64,000 bases of DNA from Oscheius sp. JU75 (GCA_037178855.1 JASJZC010000001.1:2046001-2110000); one strand, 5' to 3'; counted from the stretch's first letter, positions 28,767 to 40,719 are shown. The notes: a model not told the origin generated them from the letters alone. Program-made: numbers and translations.

Positions 28767-29725
28767 TTAGGCCATGACCCTTAGGGCGACCTTGTAGAAG
28801 CCGTATATGGCGATTCCAATAGCGCTGGGGATGAGGAAGTTGGTCCAGGTAGGGCTCATCAGAATGTCCATTAGACTGTTGCCGGGCGGTGTGATCACGA
28901 CGGGAGGAGCCGCAGGATTCTGAGAGATTTGGTCGTCAATATCGAGGACTCCTGGAAACAGGGGTTTTGCTGTGTTGAATCAAGGAGGTTGCGTCGGAAA
29001 ATGCGCGATTTTACACGAGAACACAGAGTCTATTCGATCAGAGATGACGAATAATGGTCAAAAGATAGCCTTTTTTGACTGATAATCATGCCCTTGCTGC
29101 TAACCAGCTTTCTTGAAGTTTGTGAGCCAGTCCAATACTAAAAATGGGGAAAATTCAGACTAGTTTTTAATAAATTTGGTTCAGAAATATTCCAGGACAA
29201 TGTTTCAAAGTTATCTGCATGGTTGACATGGAACCAGTGAGGAAAATGGCCCATCGAAACGGGCGGGATTGGGTGCTATCCTCGTATGAAACCTTGAACA
29301 ACTTTACTGGACTATTACTGGGTATTCAAACGTGCTTAAACCAAATATTCACGAAGGGAGACATTGCCTGAAATACCAAGAAGAAGGTCTGTGGCTTGAT
29401 TTGACTTTTCCAACTCGTAGTCTCGGCCAAAATAAACAAAAAATCTGAAAAGACCCACCAATTTCATATTCCTCAGCCATCTGGATGGCGTCCTTCGAAT
29501 GTCCCACGTCTTGAAAAGCAACGGTCGCGTCTTTGCCTGCCAGCTCCTTAATGACTTCCCCTCCTCCCGGATGCTCGTCCAGGAACTTTGAGACGTCGTA
29601 AACCTTGAAACACTAATTTTTCGGCGAAAAAGGAAGTTTACCTTGTTATTCATGATGATCCAGCAGTCGTCGTCAGCTGTGTGCTTGGAGACTTCGTCTC
29701 GGGTCAGGACTTGTGTAGGGGCCAT
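28767..29725 (-). CDS. CYB5: Cytochrome b5, C-terminally anchored
   Basis: A haem electron carrier for desaturases, P450s and reductases, on the ER or outer mitochondrial membrane. Exons 29725-29642, about 29604-29460, about 29141-29106 and about 28952-28767. [20 protein letters not shown] is followed by CWIIMNNK and [20 protein letters not shown]. The HPGG histidine and the second ligand in VGHSKDA are both present. The C-terminus has a proline-rich linker and a tail anchor ([20 protein letters not shown]), then RVMA and TAA. The minus strand shows CGCATTTTCAG 9 nt before the ATG, a good outron-type acceptor. It is the upstream member of a close pair with SMG5. Confidence 0.93.
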
Positions 29726-30507
29726 TATTTTCAGCTGAAAATGCGCGAAGTTGAGCTGATACGATGAAAGAAGGAAATTTGGGATAGAGAGCGCAAAGAA
29801 TGGGTTCTTATCAGTGCGGCGCAAGGGCAGGTATGTGTCAGACATGCTCCATGGCTAACTTTTATCAAAAATGACTTTTAAACAATTTTATTCCCATCTG
29901 GTCAATTTCTCTTCTTGAAAAATGGGGTAAAATTGACCTGAAGAAATATTTAAGCATGCTGTATATTATCAAGAACCAAGGCTTGTTAAGCTAACTTTTG
30001 TGTTCATTCCTAGTCATATTCGGTATCAAAAGGCTCGTCACATGATTTTACACCGCTTGGTACTTAACTCGACAAAAAATAATGAATAAGAACCAAAAAT
30101 ATCGGCCAAAAAGAGCGTTTATAAAGTCGGTATAAAACGGGAGACCTGCGCGCGATTTTTCGCGATTCCGTCGTCTTTTTTTGTCAAGAATGGGTTTATT
30201 GAACAAGAAATGACGTGAGAAGTTTTTTTTGATACCAAATTAGACCGGAAATATCAAGAAAAAATGTTGCATAGTACTAAAACGCTATAAAGTTCGTGTA
30301 AATCAATACTTGAAGGTGAAAGAAAAGGGGACGAGCGATTATCAGAGTGTAGGGCACTAAATTGTCACGGTCGCTCTCTCTATATGAACAATTTCGTGAC
30401 GTCACGTTCACCTGTTCTCTCCGCCTCTTCCTGTTCTTGTCTTTGAACCTTATGACTTTTTGTCTTGGGCTAAAAATAGTGTTTAGCACTTTGATGTCTG
30501 TATTTTG
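29726..30507. other. Divergent intergenic region, cytochrome b5 and strumpellin
   Basis: The two genes diverge, so both promoters should lie here. A CRE-like TGACGTCA (30397-30404) is centred about 110 bp before the strumpellin ATG, followed by CACCTG. No other gene was seen. Confidence 0.5.
30396..30416. promoter_or_regulatory. CRE-like palindrome TGACGTCA and adjacent E-box
   Basis: GTGACGTCACGTTCACCTG contains a perfect cAMP-response-element palindrome, an overlapping second ACGT core and a CACCTG E-box, in the divergent promoter interval. Function is inferred from motif only. Confidence 0.5.
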
Positions 30508-33500
30508 ATGATGGAAGACTCGATTCTTTCCGACGAACCAGCAGAATTTTTCCTGGCCAACTTTATCGAGGATTGTGAATGTGCGATAGCAGAAATCGTC
30601 AGGCTACAAGATTTCCTTCCAAGGGATTTTGTACAGCCAGAGAGATCACGATTCAATCTCTTGATTTCTGACTTTTCGTACTTCAACAAGAGGGAGCAAA
30701 TAGATGAGAATGGTTCGAAGCATTTGGTGAGTAAAAATCGAGAAAGATGACACCATGAATGAGTTTAGGAACTGGAAGAGGACTTTTACTCGAGATTTGG
30801 TGATGTCCTTCGTAAATTCGAGGTTCTGTTCCATACAATCGCCAGTCTTTTCCATAATTTCACAGAGTAAGTTGAAAGAATAAGGTCGGACGTGTAATTT
30901 TTGCGATTCTCTCAAGTATTTACAGCCTTTTGATGTTTGTTTTTTGTTTATCGGCTCTGCGTGTATGCTACGCGTATTCCACTGCGCGGAGCTCATTAGA
31001 TGCAAACAAAAGTTCACAGAAAATAAGTGAAAAGTGAACAAAAACTGGTTTACTGGTAACCTGCGGCAAAAATGCAATTGCCTACAAACTCAACCTATTG
31101 ACGTCAATCTGCGTACTTTATTTTCAATGCAACAAGTATTTGCGTACGACATTTTTGATTTGACGAAAAATACTGATTTTGTTGCAAGATGTGTGCATTT
31201 TCTTGCTATTTTTGTCATTTTTTATGCGGAAAAATGCGAACATGGTCATAATAAGAAAAAGAAGAAAAAAAGTCATAAAGAGTCTTCAGATATACTGAAC
31301 TAGCCACAAAAGAGCTCTATTCCTCCCGCGACGCCACTCGCGAGCTGGAAATCGACGCTCTAGCTCACTTGGCTTCAATATCCTATCATCTACACAAGAT
31401 CTACAGTGGTCCGACAAGAGAGAGACTCTTCGTGGCAATACTGAGGGTCAGTGATGACAGGAAGAACTTGGACTTCTTGGTGGACTATCTACGACAAGAC
31501 ATTTACCCATACCATGGGACGAATGAACTGGTGTTTGCGTGAGTTTTGGGAGAAATAGCGCCGGGGGAATATGGTGGTAGCCAAGGGAAACGGAGAGAGA
31601 ATCTAGGGGACGGGACTACAAAACTGGGCGAATAGGAAATGAGGCAGAGTGCCAGTGACAGTCACTGTTTTCAGAAGAACAAGAATCGATCGTACTTTTG
31701 TCAACTCTTGTCTCACCTTTCTGGAGAGAACCGTCAGGGTATTTGTTCCGAACAACTTCCGCACAATATCTGATTTCAGACCAGTCCAGACCGAATTCCA
31801 AGAATAGGGCATAGACTTCCAGAGTCAGTATTCGGATGCTTGCTGTTCGCAGCCGATGTCAGAGCCAATGACGGGATGAGAATGAAATTTTTTGTGGAGA
31901 ACTTCTTCAGGGATAACTGGGTAAGTAGGCTATCACTGTCACTCTATTCATCCTTGTCTTCCAGGTCCTTTCACTCAGTCTCGGTCTCTGCATTTCAATA
32001 GTCGACGAATGGACAAAGTCCCCCGCTGCCTTCACTGTCTGTCAGAATCATTTCGTCCAAAGCCGCCTACAACAGCTCTTCAGGGAGCACAACGAGGCCC
32101 TACAAAAGAGAGAGTTCACAGCGGTCTGTCTACTGTCTCTCATCCTCTTACCACCGTTTCAGAGTGACATAGTTCCGGAAAAGTTCGAAGTCCTTATTGA
32201 CTGGATCCAGAGACTGAATTCGTCCTTCCGATGGATGGTCCTCCACACAGGTTTTGAAAATTTTGGCGTGAGTAATTGAAAGTATTAGGACCCTTCACCC
32301 GGTTCGGGAAAAACCTTCTGGCAAATCCTGAAGCAGTAGTCACCTTCCAGAACAAGCACGTGGACATGACTATAAAGCTGGCTAACTTTGAAGCCGATTT
32401 CCTTGATGTATGATCCGTTGTGGGTTTACTGATCGATAGATTCAGATTTACGGAGCCTATATCAAGGATAGGAGAACCACAACGGATGCTCGACGACAAG
32501 AATTATGTAGTTTGTTACAAGAGCTAGCGGAATTATTCTCTGGAAACTCGGTCGCGTCGAAGATCGAGAAGAAAGGTTCGAGTTAGGAAGACAGAGAGAT
32601 AGAGAGACGGAGCGACAGAAAGATAAAGAGACAGTGAACATTCTGTTTCAGAAAAGCTGGTAGAATGGCTCGGTCATATCAAGGCTGCCTTGATTGAACT
32701 CAATACTGACGATCCCGAGAGTTACGAAATACTGACGAAGATCAAAAGGAAGATTATTCAAGTGACAGAGATGCTGGATCTTAGAAAAAACCTAGCTGTC
32801 TCTCACTTTATTGAGATCGTTGTGAAGAAGATGGACGAACTGGGAGCGGCTGTCTCAATTTCAAAAGGTGGAGAAGAAAGGCTTCGACAGATCGCACAGG
32901 CACCGTACTTGTGGCCTTTAGTCGGTAAGGAGCTGACAGTGACAGTGACCTATTTACTTCAGATGACTGGGTCCCCTCCATCCAGGACCGTCTCCTGATC
33001 TCGACTCGTACTCAGCCTGTCAGAGTCCTTTTCCGGAAATTGGAACATTCTATTCTCGGAGTCAGTTCTGGGCTGAGATCTCCTGACAAGAAAGAGTACA
33101 GTGTTTCTCGCAGTAATTTGTCTCACATATTTGTTTAGTCTTCTAAGCCGAGCATACTCCTGTTTCCTCGAAAAAAGACTTCGCAACGTCCTTCAATCAG
33201 TCCCCAACTATCTCTTTCAACTGCTCAAAACCAAGGTTCTACCGGCATTGCAGAAGAAATGGGAACCTGTCATTGAGAAGACAGCTGTATGGGCTTTTCT
33301 CTACAGTTATATGGAGTCTTACAGGTGAGAGATCTGGCCGATTTCTCCGAGAACATGCAACTGTCGGAAGTCACCCACAGCATTTCGAATATGAGTGTTG
33401 GAGTGTCACGTTTCTCTTTGAGGAAGATTGGAACGATGACTGTCAATCCAAAGGTCATTGTCTCTCTCTCTCTCTCAATCTTATCCTTTCCAGAAGCTGC

Positions 33501-34772
33501 TAGAGGAAGGAATTCGCCGAGAACTGAGACGAGAACTGTCTCGCCTTCTCTGGCTCAGTGACAAAGAGTACAAGGTTAAAAACTTCGATCTGGAAGCCAC
33601 ACTGGATAAGAAGTCTTCCGGCCTAGCCGCCTTCCAACGAGCCTTCATCTATCTCTGTGAGCATCTCGGAGTGGAAGGTCATCAGATATGGTGGGAGGAG
33701 CTGGAAGATCAAATGTCTGAAGTTGACTGCTCTGGGAGTGTGAGTTTGAGAGATAGGAGCGTGAAACCCGTGTTCTAGAGTCTGCCCAAATCCGGAGATG
33801 ACCCACTAGTCCATGTCACCTATGTCTCTCTGTTAAAGCTGACCGATCCCTCGACCAGTACCTACCTTTCGAATGAGATCGTCTGGAAGGAGAGACGGTA
33901 CGGTAAAGAACTACTGTCTTCCAAGACTACTGATCTAATTGAACGGTGGATTCCAAGTCTAGCTACTTCTGTCATTCAGAAGGCTATAGTGAACGACATG
34001 AAAAGGACATTGAAGGGTAAGTCGAGAATGGAGAGAGTACAGAGATAGACTTTCAGACATCTTTCAAAGTCTGAAGGCTGCTTCAGCTGGAACTGGAAGT
34101 CTATCAGTCGAGGATTTTCTGTCACAGAGGGAGTTTGATCAGATCGTCAAGGAGATTCAGCAGAGTAGCTGTGGAGTGTGGGCTGCTAAGGTACGCGAGG
34201 AAGCAGAGAGTCAGAGAGACAGCCGAATTTCAGGTTGGCCAATTGTCCCTCATCCACTCCCTCCTACTCCAATCCAAAATCCAATCCTCAAGAGTCAGAG
34301 CCACTGTCCTTTTCGACGTCGTCCAAGGAACCAATCGTTCTCTCTTATGCAATCCCAAAACGCTACCGACTTCTTCAAGTTCAGTCATTTCTCTGAGTCA
34401 GAGACTGGGACTGGTCAGCAATAGAATTACCCTCCCCACCACTGGACACATTCCAGCCAATTCACCGTTTGCCCTATTGTCTGTACTGATTGTGACAGCT
34501 TCGAAGATTGGTGAGTCGGAAGGGAGAGAGAGACAGAGAGATAAAAAGACAGTAACACAAACAGTGATAAAAAGACAGTATCTTCAGGACCCAAAGGACT
34601 GTGCGAGACGTCCTTCCTGACCGGGCTGAGAGTCATAGCTGAGCATCTTCGCTACTGGGAACAGTTCTGCGGTCTGATCAGAAAACTGAGAGAGATACAG
34701 GCGAGAGTCAAGAAGTTCCGTCATACTGTTGATGAAGACCTACTTACGAAATTACTGGATTATAAACTGTAA
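30508..34772 (+). CDS. WASHC5: Strumpellin, WASH complex subunit 5
   Basis: Strumpellin is a structural subunit of the WASH complex, which drives Arp2/3 actin nucleation on endosomes. The ATG at 30508 opens MMEDSILSDEPAEFFLANFI, and VRLQDFLPRDF and LLISDFSYFNKREQ match the N-terminus of strumpellin (ELLRLSEFIP...IFDFSYFKGPE). Further matches run in order: LYSSRDATRELEIDALAHLA (about 31305), RLPESVFGCLLFAADV, RDNWVLSLSLGLCISIVDEW (about 31915-32005, compare [20 protein letters not shown]), LNSSFRWMVLHTG, LLQELAELFSGN, and the C-terminal FRSYTVDEDLLTKLLDYKL-like end at TAA 34770-34772. About 18 short exons are needed. The first is 30508-30726, and the second ends near 30866. Length over about 1,000 residues fits the family (about 1,160). 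The 430-nt intron from about 30867 to 31302 is the longest. Confidence 0.88.
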
Positions 34773-34856
34773 ATCATAATAAGCGGGGAAATAAACAAGA
34801 ATGAGATTTGGAAATAGGGAGCCAGGAAGACCTTTCTCTTTCTACAAGGTAACTGG

Positions 34857-35192
34857 TTGCTGCTTTCGAAACTAAGTAGTTTACTCCAAATGAAATCTCT
34901 TCTTCTGCTCCTTCTCCACCCAGCCGCAGCCCTAGAAGTCGCTACGCCTTCTTCCAAAAGACGCTCTCCTAGACGGGATGGACTGGCGCTGTGGCAGCAA
35001 GAAGATCGTCCTCAGCGAGGATCTGTGGTCTTGGTCAGTCTGCTGAGACCACATGTCCGTTGCTCTACAAGACGGTCAGTCTGGCCTGTGTGGGACACAA
35101 TGGCTGCTACGGAGCGTTCATCTAATATAGGTTTTGATGATGTTTTGATTGGAGAAACAAAGAGACAGAGAGACAGAACGACAGAAAGACAG
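34857..35192 (+). CDS. Possible small secreted peptide gene, uncertain
   Basis: An ATG at 34890 opens MKSLLLLLLHPAAALEVAT, which looks like a signal peptide with an AAA-L cleavage region. In a different frame, 35050-35130 reads ETTCPLLYKTVSLACVGHNG then CYGAFI and stop, with three cysteines. The two could belong to one spliced gene, but no consistent splice was found. The 3' end of the frame is GACAGAGAGACAG repeat. Confidence 0.2.
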
Positions 35193-35301
35193 TGAGACAA
35201 TTTAAAGTCGAGAGCAGAAAAACATGAATCAAACAATGAAAATATATAAAATAATGATTTTATTTGAAGCTCAATTCAACTGTTGTTGGATGTTTGTCCT
35301 T

Positions 35302-38300
35302 CTAACGGGCTCCATATTTCACTAGAATGGCCACTACTTCGTTGTGACCACCTTCTCGAGCAAACTGTAGAGGAGTCTTATTGTCCTCGTCTTCACTGTT
35401 AGGATTGGCGCCAGCTTGTAGGAGAAGAGTTACAATGTCAATATTTCCTGTTATACTGGCAATGTGCAGTGCTGATTCAAACTCAATATGAAAGGCGTCT
35501 ACATCGGCTTCATATTGGATGAGGATTTTGACAACATCTGCGTGGTTAACAAACGTAGCGTTATGTAGTGCAGTTGAACCAATATTGTCTTTCGTGTTCG
35601 GATTAGCACCACGTTCAAGGAGATAGGTGACGCAGTTGATCGCACCTTTGCAGCAAGCTAAGTGAAGAGGAGACCTTCCATCTTTATCCGTGACTTCTAT
35701 CGGAGCCTTGTATTGAAGCAGCAATTTGACAACATCGATCATGTCTTTACTGCAAGCAATATGAAGAGAAGTATGTCCGTTGCAATCACAAGCATTGAAA
35801 TCCGCATTCTCGTCGATTAGAAGCTTCACCATTCCTTCGTGTTCACTCAGGGTAGCAGTATGAAGAGGAGCATTGCCGATCACATTGACGGCATCGATCG
35901 GCGCGCGATGCTTGAGCAGGGTTCTGGCACTTTCAATGCGATTATTTGATGCAGCAAAGTGTAAAGGAGTCTCCCCATCTTTACCCTTGGAAGAGACCGA
36001 AGCTCCAGCGCCAAGAAGTACGTCCACTACTTGATTGTGTCCCTCTGCGGCAGCAAGGTGAAGTGGGGTGTGGAGGCGATTGTTGCGACTGTCAATAGTA
36101 GCTCCATGTTGGAGGAGAAGATTGACCATGTCGATATGGCCTTTATGGGAAGCAGAATGTAGGGCAGTCCACCCTTCTCCGTCCTTTGAAGAGACCGAAG
36201 CTCCGGCGCCGAGAAGCACGTTCCCTACTTGATCATGCCCTTCTTGGGCAGCAGCGTGAAGTAGAGTGTTGTGATAGTTATCTTCACTGTCGACGATAGC
36301 TCCATGTTGGAGGAGAAGCTTGACCATGTCGATATGGCCTTTATGGGAAGCAGAATGTAAGGCAGTCCACCCTTCTCCGTTCTTTGAAGAGACCGAAGCT
36401 CCGGCGCAAAGAAGCACGCCCATTACTTGTTCGTGCCCGTTTTGGGCAGCAAGGTGAAGTGGGGTGTCGTGATTGTTATCTTCACTGTCGACGATAGTTC
36501 CATGTTGGAGGAGAAGCTTGACCATGTCAACATGACCATTTAGAGCAACAATATGCAAAGGAGTCTCCCCATCCTTACCCTTGGAAGAGACCGAAGCTCC
36601 AGCGCCAAGAAGTACGTCCACTACTTGATTGTGCCCCTCTGCGGCAGCAAGGTGAAGTGGGGTGTGGAGGCGATTGTTGCGACTGTCGATAGTAGCTCCA
36701 TGTTGGAGGAGAACATTGACCATGTCGATGTGACCTTTATGGGAAGCAGAATGTAGGGCAGTCCACCCTTCTCCGTCCTTTGAAGAGACCGAAGCTCCGG
36801 CGCCGAGAAGCACGTCCCCTACTTGATCATGCCCTTCTTGGGCAGCAGCGTGAAGTGGAGTGTTGTGATAGTTATCTTCACTGTCGACGATAGCTCCATG
36901 TTGGAGGAGAAGCTTGACCATGTCAACATGACCATTTAGGGCAACAATATGTAGGGGAATCCACCCATTTTTATTCTTTGAAGAGACCGAAGCTCCGGCG
37001 CCAAGAAGCAAGTGCACTACTTGATTGTGCCCCTCTGCGGCAGCAAGGTGAAGTGGAGTGTCGTGATAGTTATCTTCACTGTCGACGATAGCTCCATGTT
37101 GGAGGAGAAGCTTGACCATGTCAACGCGACCAGTTTGGGCAACAATATGCAAAGGAGTCTCCCCATCCTTACCCTTGGAAGAGACCGAAGCTCCGGCGCC
37201 AAGAAACACGTCCACTACTTGATTGTGTCCCTCTGCGGCAGCAAAGTGCAGTGGAGTGTCGTGATTGTTATCTTCACTGTCGACGATTGCTCCATGTTGG
37301 AGGAGAAGCTTGACCATGTCAACGCGACCAGTTTGAGCAACAATATGTAAAGGAGTCTCCCCATCCTTACTCTTGAAAGAGACCGAAGCTCCAGCGCCAA
37401 GAAGTACGTCCACTACTTGATTGTGCCCCTCTGCGGCAGCAAGGTGAAGTGGGGTGTGGAGGCGATTGTTGCGACTGTCAATAGTAGCTCCATGTTGGAG
37501 GAGAAGATTGACCATGTCGATATGGCCTTTATGGGAAGCAGAATGTAGGGCAGTCCACCCTTCTCCGTCCTTTGAAGAGACCGAAGCTCCGGCGCCAAGA
37601 AGCACGTCCACTACTGGATCGTTGCCCTCTGCGACATCAAGGGGAAGTGGAGTGTCATGTGCGTTATCTTCGCTGTCGACGATAGCTCCGTGTTGTAGGA
37701 GATGCTTGGCCATCTCGACATGACCATTTTGTGCAGCCAAATGCAAAGGAGTTCTCCCATCTATTTTCGCCATTGCTTGCTCCAACGCTACAACACAATC
37801 CGCGAGACAGCGCTTTGATGGGTTTTCCTGCCAGGACCTCAAATTAAATGAAAGCGAGGAAAGAAGCTTCTTACATTTCAAGCACCACTTGAATTACCGG
37901 ATCCCAAATGAAATTGTCCAAACGGGGACGCACTCCTTCCTTAACTTTGCTGTAGAGCTCTACTAGTGTCCAGTCTTTGTCGAAAGGTGACCTTGGACAT
38001 ATAACTATTATCAAAATGAATGCATACTGTCGGTAGAGTATCTCCCAAAATGTTATACCGATTGAATAAATGTCGCACTGACGCAAATCGAGTGTATCTG
38101 CGTTGTTTCCCGTGAATAATTCCGGCGCCACGTACATGTGAGTTGCTCTTCTGTAAATGTATTATTGCTATGTAATCGTTTGTTCAACCTGCTAGTTAGT
38201 TTGGACAGTTTCAAGTTTTTCGATAGACCAAAGTCTGCAATTTTTACACATGTCCGCGTAGAATCCAATAGCATACTAAAAATATAGGATAACAATATCT

Positions 38301-39050
38301 CTATCTCTCTGTCTCTCTGTCTATTGGTGTTTATTGCTGTGTCTTTCTGTCTCTCTTTGTCTCTCAGGATCCCTGTCTAACTGCCTTGCCTACTTCAAAG
38401 GTTTCAAATCCAGATGAGCAATATCGTTCATGTGTAAATAGGCCACACCGAAAACTATTTGCAGCATCCAAAAGTAGGCCTGTTCAGGTTCATAAGGGTG
38501 TCCAGAGTAAATTGCTAAATATATGTATTGTTGGATCTCACCAAGCTACCATCGTCCAGGGTGCCGCCGCCCATAAGCTCCATCACATATCCTTGTCTTA
38601 TCATTTTGGGAATTTGAGGGTCACACTCTTCGTAGGTACCGAAAACTTCGACTATATTCGGATGTGCCCCTTTCTAGAAAACATGAAACTGTAGCATACT
38701 AATGCAAACCTGGTTTAACAGTTTCTCTACCTCCTTCTCTGCATATTCACCAAAGTTATGAAATATTTTGACACAAACATCTCTGAAATCCTTGAGGAAC
38801 TGTACGGTTCTGAGGCCTACCCTATGTCTTTGGTCTTACCAGTGTAAGTAATACTTTCGTCTCCGTCCGACAAGCATTTCAAATCTACAAGGTTCTCTCC
38901 CCTCTTGTAATGGCGAAATTTGCCGTTCTGGACACTTGAAAAGCCACTGGACGATGCTTGTTCCTCTTGATGTCTCATGGGTTTCTTCAAAATAAGCCAA
39001 GGTGAGCTAGACATGTAATGGCTTACCTTTCGATTGCTTTTCTCCTTCAC
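35302..39050 (-). CDS. Protein kinase fused to 25 ankyrin repeats (RIPK4/ANKK1-like layout)
   Basis: Exons on the minus strand: about 39050 (or ATG 39014) to about 38822, to 38710, 38673-38550, 38514-38394, 38275-38189, 38150-38028, 37991-37875, 37837-35302. Kinase motifs occur in order: DVCVKIF (ATP lysine), HPNIVEVFGTYEE, YVMELMGGGTLDDA, AYLHMNDIAHLDLKPLN (catalytic loop), VKIADFGLSKN (DFG), THMYVAPELFTGN (APE), CDIYSIGITFWEILYRQ and SWQENPSKRCL (subdomain XI arginine). All key catalytic residues are present, so it should be active. The HLD in place of HRD is notable. The last exon encodes 25 ankyrin units of 33 residues (37759-35305). Repeats 1-18 are near-identical dimers and 19-25 diverged. 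Kinase-then-ankyrin order matches RIPK4 and ANKK1. A frame break lies at 38811-38835. Confidence 0.88.
35900..37760 (-). repeat. 198-bp tandem coding repeat (ankyrin dimers)
   Basis: Inside the last kinase-ankyrin exon, a 198-bp unit encoding two ankyrin repeats recurs about nine times. Alternating units carry DMVKLLLQHGAIVDSEDN and VVDVLLGAGASVSSK. Adjacent copies are nearly identical at DNA level. The same shadow frame reappears at 37017, 37215 and 37413, exactly 198 bp apart. Confidence 0.92.
38811..38835 (-). other. Frame break in kinase N-lobe: 1-nt shift or a 23-nt intron
   Basis: The upstream frame ends GDESITYTGKTKDIG at a TAG. The downstream kinase frame begins GLRTVQFLKDFRDVCVKIF. 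A segment starting GTAAGACC and ending GGGTAG, 23 nt long, has splice-like ends and would restore frame. Other introns here are 36 nt or longer. Confidence 0.5.
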
Positions 39051-39960
39051 AGCAAAAGTAGAACCGAGCCGGTGGAAGAAAATGACGACAGCAAGGGCCG
39101 ATAAGAAGCACCAGTCAATTTTAGCAGTTACGCGAGCAGTGTTTGTTTACCAAAAGTTTGACATGCTACAACAACGTACTTCTAGATCCTCTCGTCGGAG
39201 AAGGGCTTGCAACAAAGCGGAATTGAACGAGTAAACGGAACTTGAGGGCACCGCGAGTTGACAGAAAATAGAACGGTTTTGTGTTTGATTGTTTATAGGA
39301 ATAAAAAAAACACAAAAAAAAGAATCAAAAACTTAGAGGAACCTGGATGCAACTAACGCGAATTGTTCAAAAGAAAAACAAACGATAGGGAAAGGGCGCG
39401 CGAAACCCAAATGCAATAACTAGACAAACAAGGGGGAATACAACTATGTCGTATCTGGACAGAACCAACAATAGTTGTAAAGTCTTCTTTCGTGTCCTCT
39501 TCCTGTAGTTTTGTGATCTTCAGAGTCGGCCCCAGGCGAGATAGAGACAGCTTCCGAAGCTTATGAGCCACTGGAGGTATTCTCGTTCTGAAAGTATTTT
39601 GTTCTTTCGTGGCATAAGAAACACAGAAGTTGTACTCTCAACAATGAGATGTGAGGACAACAGTTCGATTCCGACGGCGCACTCAAAACCTGGTTGTCAA
39701 ACTTCGTCGCGTAGAAACCCAAGGTGTTCTACGAGCGTGGCATCCGTAAGCTACCCGTGAAATGGGCAGACGTGATACATCATAATGGTGATTACAAGGA
39801 ATGAAAAAGTTGTTTGGAAGTCAAAATCATTTTCATTTCATTTTCGTTTCATTTTTTTGATGTCAAGGTATTTTCAGAATAACGGAATAGTCTGCCCTGG
39901 TCGAGATTATGATCTTATGATTGTTTGAAACATTACTAATAAATGCTAAAAATTAATGCA
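39051..39960. other. Intergenic region, no gene recognised
   Basis: Nothing in this stretch reads as a known family. Short open frames (39034-39234, 39563-39760) lack domains. Confidence 0.45.
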
Positions 39961-40713
39961 AGAAGGCAATTTCCACCGTTTCGAGAATAATCCGGAGTTG
40001 ACTAAAATCTACCAGAGTGCCCTGAATCGTACTCAGCGAGGCCCTGGAGAGGAAAACCAAGGTATTTTTTCCTCAGCATAAGCAACGTTCATCAGAGCTT
40101 CGCATCATCGGCAACCCAAAGCTGTCAACTGTCTTCTTCGCAGGTAAAGCTAAAGAGCTCAAAATCGACCTCACGATCCGCGGAAACCCCCTGTATAGCC
40201 CGAGCCCAATGGATAACATTGATATTGCGATGTTCGCTGATAAAAAAGATGTTACAAGCAAGTTTGGATGTAAGTATTTTCCGAATCCTTCGGCCTTTTT
40301 GGACTTATCTATCACATGTACAGTAGTACTCTCTTCACCGTCAACGGACTCTTTTCAGAAATCGTGAATAACAAGTATCTCTGCGAGTTTGACAGCTTTT
40401 TCCTGTTAGCTTCATCACCAACCGCAATGCTCTCTGCAAAACCAGGAAGCACTTGAAGTGAAAGAAAACCTGCACAATCGCCGACGGATTTCGGAGAAGA
40501 TGGGTCAAGGTGCAAGCGCTACTAAGCTGAAGTCTGACTACACTACCATAACGGAAGTCATGTTCACTCAGAAGATCACCGCTCCTTCTTCCGGCATCCT
40601 GTTCGAGTTTGGAAAAGCGTTGACATTGGCTGAGGATCATATCAATGAGTTCTCTTTTTCCTTTGATCTATCTGTCCCTGCCTCTTCCAATCTTTCCATG
40701 TCTCTCGATCCTT
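39960..40713 (+). CDS. Unrecognised two- or three-exon gene
   Basis: Two stretches have coding-like composition. About 40095-40269 reads GNPKLSTVFFAGKAKELKID, LTIRGNPLYSPSPMDNIDIA and MFADKKDVTSKFG, followed by a GTAAGT donor. About 40413-40713 reads LQNQEALEVKENLHNRRRIS, EKMGQGASATKLKSDYTTIT and ITAPSSGILFEFGKALTLAE, up to a TGA at 40711-40713. CTGTTAG at about 40406 could be the acceptor. No family was recognised, and a start codon was not settled. It could be a host gene or part of a mobile element in this repeat-rich segment. Confidence 0.35.
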
Positions 40714-40719
40714 GACACT

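Noticed and set aside
31034-31303. 89-codon frame inside the first long strumpellin intron
   Set aside because: Its end overlaps the acceptor of the next strumpellin exon, and composition is intron-like with A-rich tail.
35150-35200. GACAGAGAGACAG tandem copies considered as a CRISPR-like array
   Set aside because: No unique spacers of constant length, and eukaryotic context. It is a simple repeat.
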